From a virus: a stretch of 22,285 nucleotides of DNA. Both the position numbers and the translations under genes were made by a program. The stretch spans positions 1-22,285 of IMG/VR virus record IMGVR_UViG_3300044646_000990; one strand, 5' to 3'. The notes beneath the pieces were generated by a model. The model had not been told where the DNA came from and made no database searches. It saw nothing but the letters and a program-made list of their open reading frames with translations. Shown in pieces: positions 17,449 to 22,285 of this stretch (position 1 is the stretch's first letter; each line of letters opens with the position of its first letter).

Positions 17449-17491
17449 AATCTTTCCATTCTGTTTGTGTGCCAAGGCACATTTGAAGCAT
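17435..17491 (-). CDS. Possible 18-aa leader peptide
   Basis: A frame of 18 codons (MLQMCLGTQTEWKDYEIS) opens five bases after TAGAAT, almost the leaderless spacing, and its stop lies 14 bases inside the next gene. That would let terminating ribosomes restart at 17448. It may be a real leader or chance; the next frame over reads CFKCALAHK, like a decayed zinc knuckle. Confidence 0.3.
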   Translation of the reverse strand: MLQMCLGTQTEWKDYEIS

Positions 17492-17496
17492 ACTAA

Positions 17497-17525
17497 ATTC
17501 TAACATATATGACAGAGTTTGTCAA
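17497..17525 (-). promoter_or_regulatory. Promoter of WhiB operon
   Basis: TTGACA (17520-17525), 17-base spacer, TAGAAT (17497-17502) on the - strand, full consensus -35. It drives 17448 leftward through WhiB to the membrane genes. Confidence 0.75.
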
Positions 17526-17531
17526 GAACTA

Positions 17532-17882
17532 TTAGAATGTGTATACGTTTGTGTTTATATTATTTAGTTTTGATATGTGAACCATCTTTGACACTGGCTC
17601 TTTTGGATTAGACAAAAAGGCAAAGTGGTTTAGTTCAGATATGTTTTCTTCTAGCCATTGAGGAGTCACTTTAATAAACTTAATAGACTTACCTCTTGAC
17701 TTCATTCCTTTTTCAGATAGGTTTGCAAACTCCATAGCCATCATATTAATATTGTTTGGACCCGCAGAATATATATGAAAGTTTTTGTCCTCTTCTAGCA
17801 ATTCAGAAAGGGCAACGGCCATCGATCTAAGGAATACATTATAGTTGTCAAAACTACTCGTCCCCTGAACCCCTACTATCAT
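17532..17882 (-). CDS. SLOG/YspA-like Rossmann-fold protein
   Basis: 116 residues beginning MIVGVQGTSSFDNYNVF, a strand followed by a G-x-x-G/S turn as in SLOG-type nucleotide-binding folds. Then FHIYSAGPNNINMMAMEFAN fits the second strand-glycine-helix. The later pattern of strands and helices (IKFIKVTPQWLEEN and HFAFLSNPKEPVSKMV) agrees with that fold. SLOG members sense or cleave nucleotide-linked ligands and occur in phage conflict systems, so this is a candidate counter-defence or nucleotide-sensing protein. It overlaps the gene upstream by 29 bases. Confidence 0.4.
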   Translation of the reverse strand: MIVGVQGTSSFDNYNVFLRSMAVALSELLEEDKNFHIYSAGPNNINMMAMEFANLSEKGMKSRGKSIKFIKVTPQWLEENISELNHFAFLSNPKEPVSKMVHISKLNNINTNVYTF

Positions 17883-18270
17883 CGTTAATCCCTTCTCTTA
17901 ATCTATCCATTATGAATAGCATTTTATCTAATTGTACCTTATCCATGTGTATTGTGTCAACTTGTTCCGCAGACTCCTTGTCAATAAGTTCATTGACCAG
18001 TGGCGCTTTGTAAAAAATATTATCTTTAATCCAGTACGCACTGTTATCAAAAATAATTACTTTTATATTAGTTTTATCGTAATGTATTTTAGACTGTGAC
18101 CTAGTTTTTAATTTTCTAGATTTACTCTTTCCATTGCTATACCTATACTGAAGCATTGACTGGCTAATAATTGGAGTGCTGATATTATTTGCTTTGACTC
18201 TTAAAATATAAACATAAACAAGCAAGGCAAGTATTACTGTTGTCCCGATAGCACCATACAAATTATTCAT
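17854..18270 (-). CDS. Membrane-anchored hypothetical protein, 138 aa
   Basis: 138 residues with one N-terminal membrane helix (IGTTVILALLVYVYIL), a basic Ser/Lys-rich linker (NGKSKSRKLKTRSQSK), and a soluble end: IIFDNSAYWIKDNIFYKAPL then EQVDTIHMDKVQLDKMLFI. The YWIKDNIFY ... VDT ... LDKML block looks like a conserved phage family, but I do not know a function. It has a leader with GGGAG before the ATG and a TATACT 18 bases upstream, so it is not leaderless. Confidence 0.55.
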   Translation of the reverse strand: MNNLYGAIGTTVILALLVYVYILRVKANNISTPIISQSMLQYRYSNGKSKSRKLKTRSQSKIHYDKTNIKVIIFDNSAYWIKDNIFYKAPLVNELIDKESAEQVDTIHMDKVQLDKMLFIMDRLREGINDDSRGSGDE

Positions 18271-18288
18271 AAAGACTCCCAGGTATTT

Positions 18289-18294
18289 AGTATA
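18289..18294 (-). promoter_or_regulatory. -10 box for gene 17854-18270
   Basis: TATACT with TGA before it, directly after the upstream stop. It is 18 bases from the ATG, leaving a leader that contains GGGAG. Confidence 0.5.
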
Positions 18295-18624
18295 TCATTT
18301 TTTATTAGAAAGAGCCTTTATTATCTCTTCGATAACAACTCTTTGATCTTTGTCTAAAGACTTTATTGCATCTAGGTCAAGGCCTTTTGGACCTATCTTA
18401 ACCAGAGGATCTTCTTCTGTTATATCCATGTCGATAAAACCTTTTTCCCAAAGTTTTAAAGTAACTTTTGAAAAGTATATAGAAAGATCATCACTAAGTT
18501 TAGAGTCTAACTCCTTAAGCCTATCTGTTGGCCTGTAAAGGGGTTCCCCAGTCTCAGAGTCAGTACCTGCAAACTCTAGCCCACCATTAAGTATTAACTT
18601 ATCTACGGAATCAAACTCATCCAC
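18295..18624 (-). CDS. Conserved phage-type hypothetical protein
   Basis: 109 acidic residues. The pattern LILNGGLEFAGTDSETGEPLYRPT, then LKLWEKGFIDMDITEEDPLV, ending with a helix DQRVVIEEIIKAL, resembles a winged-helix-like small protein found in aquatic phage genomes, with no assigned role. The glycine-turn opening and the LWEKGFID helix-turn could be DNA- or protein-binding. It follows the nuclease gene with a two-base gap. Confidence 0.5.
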   Translation of the reverse strand: MDEFDSVDKLILNGGLEFAGTDSETGEPLYRPTDRLKELDSKLSDDLSIYFSKVTLKLWEKGFIDMDITEEDPLVKIGPKGLDLDAIKSLDKDQRVVIEEIIKALSNKK

Positions 18625-18626
18625 GG

Positions 18627-19034
18627 TTATTTCCCAGACTTCTTTCTGGCCTTTGCTAGTTGATCAAAATCTTTAACCTTAGTGTCACCTAGATATCCCC
18701 AGGCATAGCCATCATTGATCATCATGTCGTTAAGAGATACGGTATCTCCATTAATATATACCCAGCCTAAAATGCGACCATACTTCTCAGATGAATCCAT
18801 CTTCTCAGTCTTAATAATAACAGACTTGGCATCTTTTAGAGCCTTCTTTAGGTACTCTTTAGACTCAAGACCAAGAGTCTTTTCTTTAAGGTCTTTCGTA
18901 CGAGACTCAGGGGTATCAATACCAGCCAATCTCACACGGGATTGAAACAAAATATCAAACCCTAAATCAATAAGAACGTCAATGGTATCTCCATCTACTA
19001 CGTTCTCTACTTTTCTTACATAGTATTCATACAT
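18627..19034 (-). CDS. Staphylococcal-type nuclease (SNase)
   Basis: 135 residues. VVDGDTIDV (12-20), VRLAGIDTPE (34-43) and EKYGRILG (83-90) give R35, E43 and R87, the classical SNase catalytic residues, and D16, D40 and T41 bind Ca2+. The protein ends after the region corresponding to the third core helix. It should cleave DNA or RNA. With no signal peptide it would work in the cytoplasm, perhaps to degrade host DNA for nucleotides. A clear ribosome site, AAGGAGG, precedes the ATG and its start overlaps the end of the sulfotransferase gene by 8 bases. Confidence 0.9.
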   Translation of the reverse strand: MYEYYVRKVENVVDGDTIDVLIDLGFDILFQSRVRLAGIDTPESRTKDLKEKTLGLESKEYLKKALKDAKSVIIKTEKMDSSEKYGRILGWVYINGDTVSLNDMMINDGYAWGYLGDTKVKDFDQLAKARKKSGK

Positions 19035-19833
19035 TTGTAGCCTCCTTGTTTTTTACAAAATTGTAAACATCTAAGTCTATACTGTTTAACTCTAGGACTC
19101 TGTCCTTTTCTCCTTGAGTTAACAAGTTTACAAAGTAATCAGACGAAACTTTTTCTTTATTTAACTCAGATGGTCCAACATTAATCTTAGTATTAAGATC
19201 AAAGTTTATCTCAATGCCGTGGTTTAATAGGAACCAGTCTTTAATTTTACCACAGAACACACCTATGTTATCAACTGTGTTTACGATTTTAAAACTATTT
19301 ATATTCTCAATTGCATTAGTTAGAGATGTATTTTCATTTCCAACAAACCAATCAAACCCATAACCTTCATGATACTTCTTCATCATTTCGGCTCTATGCT
19401 TTGTGTAAAAAGACTCTGCATCCCAAGATCTTGGATCAGCAGAGTTACAAATAAATCTACTCTGATAGTTGTTATGAATTAAAAAATTATTATCTTCAAA
19501 CAAATAATATAAAAACTTTTCCTTGTTATCTTTTCTTTCCATGTACTCTGGCCTGTCTTGCAGATATCTAGGATATATAAAATTAAAATAACTTGCTCTT
19601 GCTTCTACTGGTTCTCTTACTACCGTTGCAGTATCCACATCTTTTAAAAATTCTATGGGGTATGTTCCTCCATGAGCAGAAATGTAGATTTTTGAATCTA
19701 AAAACTCATTACTGTTTGGAAAGTATGTACTAACATAAGATAAAATATCATTATTTATACTATTTTTTATATTATGAGAAATAAATTTTCCAGCAGTTTT
19801 TGGTATATGTAAAAAGTATAACTGCTTATTCAT
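19027..19833 (-). CDS. Sulfotransferase-family protein
   Basis: 268 residues from the ATG at 19833, chosen for GGGGGAG nine bases upstream and because it follows the previous stop by two bases. FLHIPKTAGKF (7-17) is the PAPS 5'-phosphosulfate loop, ISAHGG (51-56) follows the second strand, and VVREPVEARASYF (71-83) is the 3'-phosphate loop with R73 and S81. This is the glycan/HS2ST-like sulfotransferase branch. It would put sulfate from PAPS on a sugar hydroxyl. An APS-kinase-like gene lies in the same block, which could supply PAPS. No membrane anchor is seen, unlike the eukaryotic Golgi forms. Confidence 0.8.
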   Translation of the reverse strand: MNKQLYFLHIPKTAGKFISHNIKNSINNDILSYVSTYFPNSNEFLDSKIYISAHGGTYPIEFLKDVDTATVVREPVEARASYFNFIYPRYLQDRPEYMERKDNKEKFLYYLFEDNNFLIHNNYQSRFICNSADPRSWDAESFYTKHRAEMMKKYHEGYGFDWFVGNENTSLTNAIENINSFKIVNTVDNIGVFCGKIKDWFLLNHGIEINFDLNTKINVGPSELNKEKVSSDYFVNLLTQGEKDRVLELNSIDLDVYNFVKNKEATNV

Positions 19834-19835
19834 GT

Positions 19836-20039
19836 TTATTTTCTCCCCCATTGTATATAGTTCCACCCACGCTCATGTGCGTAGTAGATAAATACTTTAA
19901 CTACCGTTTCCCAAAACGCAATCGTTACTGAGAGCGAAGCGTTCTTTGTTATAACATAAGCAACCGCAACAGAGGAGAGTGTTCCCCATATGCGATAACT
20001 AAGTGCCTTAGCAAACGATCTTGCTCTGGTTACTGTCAT
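19836..20039 (-). CDS. DUF2061 membrane protein 2
   Basis: 67 residues, start at 20039 in an ATGA overlap with the previous gene. Typical DUF2061: RARSFAKALSYRIWGT, then a hydrophobic helix (LSSVAVAYVIT), a second helix and YYAHERGWNYIQWG. The family is a small two-helix membrane protein of unknown function. It is a tandem relative of the gene upstream (20036-20242); a third copy ends at the window edge. Confidence 0.8.
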   Translation of the reverse strand: MTVTRARSFAKALSYRIWGTLSSVAVAYVITKNASLSVTIAFWETVVKVFIYYAHERGWNYIQWGRK

Positions 20040-20242
20040 TCCTTGCCCCACTTGACAGCATTCCAAATTCTTTCATGATAATAGTATGCCACAAAATTAA
20101 CCCCATTGGTTATTAGTGTAGCAATAGTAGCCAGACTAATATCTTCGCTCAAAGCATAAAGAGTTACAAACCCTGAAACCATTGCGACAACTCTCCATGT
20201 TAAAGACTTAACAAGTGATCTACTTTTCTTTACGCTCATCAT
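20036..20242 (-). CDS. DUF2061 membrane protein 1
   Basis: 68 residues with KSRSLVKSLTWRVVAMV, a hydrophobic stretch (GFVTLYAL), then TLITNGVNFVAYYYHERIWNAVKWG. The HERIW/KWG end is the family hallmark. Two ATGs in a row are possible starts; AAGG sits six bases before the second. It is directly followed by its paralogue, a tandem duplication that has diverged strongly. Confidence 0.8.
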   Translation of the reverse strand: MMSVKKSRSLVKSLTWRVVAMVSGFVTLYALSEDISLATIATLITNGVNFVAYYYHERIWNAVKWGKE

Positions 20243-20357
20243 TATCCTTAAACATTGACGCTATAATTCTTTCATCTGCAGCATTGATTGCTTCCCCAGA
20301 TTTTTCTATCTGTCTAAAGGCCCAACTGCTTGCGTTTTTCAGTAGCCGAAATAGCAT
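20220..20357 (-). CDS. Hypothetical helical protein, 45 aa
   Basis: 45 residues in a frame overlapping the end of the kinase gene by 44 bases and the start of DUF2061 gene 1 by 23 bases: MLFRLLKNASSWAFRQIEKSG then EAINAADERIIASMF and a charged tail. The amphipathic, stop-free character and the lack of any other gene between 20242 and 20314 favour it. A later start is possible because the first seven codons are in the kinase overlap. Function unknown. Confidence 0.45.
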   Translation of the reverse strand: MLFRLLKNASSWAFRQIEKSGEAINAADERIIASMFKDNDERKEK

Positions 20358-21072
20358 GAATGTCTGCCCCCAAATCTACTTGTTCAATCTTGTATCCAAC
20401 ATCTCTACCATATACAATGTTGGTAATGTTTGGTAGTCTTAATACTAATGCACCATCCATAAATTCATCCTTGGCAATATATTCTTTTACCTGATCGAAC
20501 TTAAGTGGATCTTTCTCGCTTGTATTGTATGTATTACGTACTCCCAGCAAAACCTGCTCTGTTCTCTTCCCTGCCTCTTTGTAAAGAGCGTGATGTCCTT
20601 CATGCCATGGCTGATATCTGCCCAGCATAAGGGTTGTAGGGGCTGTCCAGTCGTGTAACTGGCAAGCAGCAATGATAAGGTCAGCCTCTTCTTCTACTGT
20701 CATCCCACAGGGGATTCTGACATCGCATGACTCTGGGTCTTCCCACATCTTGTTTGTGTCTTCAAATCTTCCAGACTCAATTCTGTCTACCCAAATTAAA
20801 ATATCTGGCTTGCCAAATGCTGCACGAGTCAAGTCGGTAGGGCACACAAAGTCAACTATCACTGGAGCAACTCCCTGCTTAGCAATAAGTCTTGCCATGT
20901 CCCCCATACGTCTTGCCTGTTCAATTCTATCTTCAGGGCTAAAACCTAAGTCTGAGTTTACTGTTGCACGGACCTCATCTGCATTAAGGTGAATGGCGTT
21001 AATTCTTTCTTTGAGTGCCTTGGCCAACTCTGTCTTACCAGCACCTGGCAGACCAATAATCTGAATAATCAT
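20314..21072 (-). CDS. APS-kinase-like / nucleotidyltransferase fusion
   Basis: 252 residues with two domains. Residues 1-140: P-loop kinase of the adenylylsulfate-kinase type, GLPGAGKT (7-14), LNADEVR (29-35), RIEQARRMGDMARL, VIVDFVCP. Residues 146-252: a nucleotidyltransferase with GRYQPWHEGH (HxGH at 157-160), LPNITNIVYGRDVGYK (GRD 222-224) and ISATEKR (241-247). The pair could make PAPS from sulfate and ATP if the second domain acts like ATP sulfurylase, or transfer a nucleotide to something else, as in the NMN/cytidylyl group. The sulfotransferase three genes on fits the first idea. It overlaps the oxygenase gene by four bases (ATGA). Confidence 0.75.
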   Translation of the reverse strand: MIIQIIGLPGAGKTELAKALKERINAIHLNADEVRATVNSDLGFSPEDRIEQARRMGDMARLIAKQGVAPVIVDFVCPTDLTRAAFGKPDILIWVDRIESGRFEDTNKMWEDPESCDVRIPCGMTVEEEADLIIAACQLHDWTAPTTLMLGRYQPWHEGHHALYKEAGKRTEQVLLGVRNTYNTSEKDPLKFDQVKEYIAKDEFMDGALVLRLPNITNIVYGRDVGYKIEQVDLGADIHAISATEKRKQLGL

Positions 21073-21632
21073 TCTTCACCTATCTCTGTGTTTGGCATAA
21101 TGTCAATTAACAAATGCACTCTGTCAATTTTGCTACTGTTTTCTACTGAGTGTACTCTTGAGTTGTTAATCTCCCAGCATTCTCCTTCTGACATGTTAAT
21201 TTTTTCTGATCCAACAGTAAAAAAAGTCTGGTCTGATGTAATAATTGGTATGTGATGCCTTCTTGAGGAAAGCAAATACTCACCACTATCAGAATGTGCA
21301 GAAATATTATGTCCTGCTTTTAATTTTATAAAAAGAACATTGCTCCTAATTCCATTATGCTTTAGTTCCAAGTCTTTAATAATTGGATTAATCATGTCAA
21401 GTAGTGTTTTGTCATTGCTTTTTTCTTCAACAACAAGAGGTTCTCCTTGTTTCCAAGCAAGATTTGTTTTGTATACAAAGTAAGAATTAGTGTCTTTGTG
21501 TGCTTGGAAAATATCTTGTCTTGATGTATCAATAAACCATTCATCAGAAAAATTATTAATATATTTTTGGATTGATGATATATCATAGTTTCCAAAAAAA
21601 TTAAAGTTAAAGTTTTCTGACAACTTGTTCAT
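21069..21632 (-). CDS. Aspartyl/asparaginyl beta-hydroxylase-like oxygenase
   Basis: 187 residues. LFIKLKAGHNISAHSDSGE (iron ligands H113, D115), RRHHIPI (R124 or R125, H126), NNSRVHSVEN (H161) and DRVHLLID (R171) give the Asp/Asn beta-hydroxylase layout, HxD...H...R. The enzyme hydroxylates Asp or Asn side chains, or a small molecule, with 2-oxoglutarate and O2. The first 90 residues are a less defined helical part. It sits one base after the DUF7455-like gene and overlaps the kinase fusion, so it is inside a long operon. A role with the sulfate genes is not evident. Confidence 0.8.
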   Translation of the reverse strand: MNKLSENFNFNFFGNYDISSIQKYINNFSDEWFIDTSRQDIFQAHKDTNSYFVYKTNLAWKQGEPLVVEEKSNDKTLLDMINPIIKDLELKHNGIRSNVLFIKLKAGHNISAHSDSGEYLLSSRRHHIPIITSDQTFFTVGSEKINMSEGECWEINNSRVHSVENSSKIDRVHLLIDIMPNTEIGEE

Positions 21633-21633
21633 T

Positions 21634-21864
21634 TTAACTAACTAATTTTTCTCGTTCGTCAACAATGCTAAGCGCAAAAGACATCATCTTCTTATATCCT
21701 TCAGAACTATCCATAATCTTATTATAGTGATGACCACAAAACATTAGGTCTCCAGAGATGCCAGTTACCTGAACTAGAGCCTCCGCACTACAAGAGTCAC
21801 ACCTATCCAATGGAGATAGTCTCCACTGCTTTATTTCTACTGCTTCATCAATCATTGTCTTCAT
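21634..21864 (-). CDS. DUF7455-like zinc protein
   Basis: 76 residues from the ATG at 21864; an upstream GTG at 21909 would overlap the FmdB-like gene by 35 bases. SPLDRCDSCSAEALVQVTG (C22, C25), then DLMFCGHHYNK (C43, H45 or H46), form a zinc ribbon. The DRCD-x-C ... LFC-x-HH layout is the actinobacterial DUF7455 type, supporting the host assignment. Function unknown; probably a small regulator or chaperone. Confidence 0.65.
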   Translation of the reverse strand: MKTMIDEAVEIKQWRLSPLDRCDSCSAEALVQVTGISGDLMFCGHHYNKIMDSSEGYKKMMSFALSIVDEREKLVS

Positions 21865-21874
21865 AGTATACTGC

Positions 21875-22060
21875 CTATTTCTTTCTATTATCAGTGGAAT
21901 AAAATCCACTACCGTTGAAAACTGCTCCTACATTAGAGTATACACGAACTAAGGTATGATTGCAAGTCTCACAGACATATCCAGGATCGTTATCTTTTAT
22001 TGAACGCTCTTTAGTGTAGCGTTTTGCACATGGCATGCAATCATATTCGTACAGTGCCAT
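21875..22060 (-). CDS. FmdB-family zinc-ribbon protein
   Basis: 61 residues: YEYDCMPCAKRYTKERSI (C8, C11), GYVCETCNHTLVRV (C30, C33), VFNGSGFYSTD at the end. This is the FmdB/CxxC-CxxC family whose members are small putative regulators in many bacteria and phages. The GSGFYSTD tail is characteristic. It follows the 35-residue gene by three bases. Its role in phages is not known. Confidence 0.8.
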   Translation of the reverse strand: MALYEYDCMPCAKRYTKERSIKDNDPGYVCETCNHTLVRVYSNVGAVFNGSGFYSTDNRKK

Positions 22061-22063
22061 GCG

Positions 22064-22171
22064 TTACTTCTTCTTTTTTGCTTTTACTGTCCAGACTGGT
22101 GCATTGAGATTGTCTCCACCCCATTCATATCCAAGTGTTTTAACAACAAACCTAATAAATTTAATACGCAT
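22064..22171 (-). CDS. Small basic protein, 35 aa
   Basis: 35 residues (MRIKFIRFVVKTLGYEW, then DNLNAPVWTVKAKKKK). The ATG shares one base with the stop of the DUF2061 gene (TAATG), so it is coupled. Positively charged at both ends with an aromatic middle; no family recognised. Confidence 0.45.
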   Translation of the reverse strand: MRIKFIRFVVKTLGYEWGGDNLNAPVWTVKAKKKK

Positions 22172-22285
22172 TATTTTACCTTGTGTCCAAACTTTGCCCA
22201 GACTCTCTCATGTAGGTAATAGAATGTCATTTCTAATGCCATGTATGAAAGTGCATATAGTCCAACATACTCCCATTCAGCCTCA
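22171..22285 (-). CDS. DUF2061-like membrane protein, partial
   Basis: Only the last 37 codons are in the window; the gene enters from the right edge. The end YYLHERVWAKFGHKVK after a hydrophobic helix (YVGLYALSYMALEMTFYY) is the DUF2061 C-terminus and resembles the copies at 19836-20039 and 20036-20242. This is a third family member in 2.5 kb. Confidence 0.65.
   Translation of the reverse strand, partial: EAEWEYVGLYALSYMALEMTFYYLHERVWAKFGHKVK

Noticed and set aside
20672-20992. + strand frame of 106 codons opposite the kinase fusion
   Set aside because: Lies wholly antisense to a gene with clear P-loop and HxGH motifs; no promoter or ribosome site.
1-22285. Insertion sequence or integrase/attachment site
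   Set aside because: No transposase or integrase domain, terminal inverted repeats with target duplication, or tRNA-overlapping att repeat was visible.

Overview
This window reads as part of a tailed-phage genome (or a prophage) with an actinobacterial host. It is AT-rich and very tightly packed. Genes overlap by 1-30 bases and many are under 60 codons. Two tRNA genes sit in the middle and no ribosomal or central-metabolism gene is visible. The host assignment rests on a WhiB-type iron-sulfur regulator (16954-17235), a DUF7455-like zinc protein (21634-21864) and widespread promoters placed for leaderless transcripts, a common actinobacterial habit. Together with the low GC this suggests an aquatic, streamlined host such as Nanopelagicales or Actinomarinales, but that is inference. 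No capsid, terminase or polymerase gene is present, so this is an accessory and regulatory region.

Layout. Positions 1-8512 are mostly + strand. A small leaderless gene is followed by a 345-base non-coding stretch with a terminator, a promoter, a 10-bp iteron set and three perfect DnaA-box-like sites, which looks like a candidate replication origin. Next come two divergent oxygenases, a GIY-YIG and an HNH-like nuclease, a glycosyltransferase, a cloud of tiny zinc-ribbon and membrane proteins, a prolyl-hydroxylase-like oxygenase, two adjacent glutathione-peroxidase-type proteins, a HAD phosphatase and tRNA-Met and tRNA-Arg. From 8513 on, a likely structured RNA marks the convergence point.

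Everything from 8629 to the right end that codes is on the - strand. In transcription order (right to left) it holds: a DUF2061 fragment, FmdB-like and DUF7455-like zinc proteins, an Asp/Asn-hydroxylase-like oxygenase, an APS-kinase/nucleotidyltransferase fusion, two DUF2061 proteins, a sulfotransferase, a staphylococcal-type nuclease, phage hypotheticals, a SLOG-like protein, WhiB, a membrane-protein set including a XapX protein, then a transcription unit of a micropeptide, an SGNH-like protein, a NodU-type carbamoyltransferase and a second SGNH-like protein, a separately promoted third SGNH-like protein, a small heat-shock protein, PstS, an HNH nuclease and a thioredoxin group.

Themes. Phosphate capture (PstS), redox defence (thioredoxin, two peroxidase-type proteins), protein stability (Hsp20) and surface or nucleic-acid decoration (glycosyltransferase, sulfotransferase with APS kinase, carbamoyltransferase with three SGNH-like proteins, four 2OG-type oxygenases) are typical host-takeover cargo. 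The most novel-looking items are (1) the SGNH/carbamoyltransferase gene cluster, (2) two similar structured elements flanking pstS, (3) the origin-like repeat cluster at 379-646 and (4) a rigid promoter layout in which the -10 box ends exactly 6 bases before the start codon in 18 genes.
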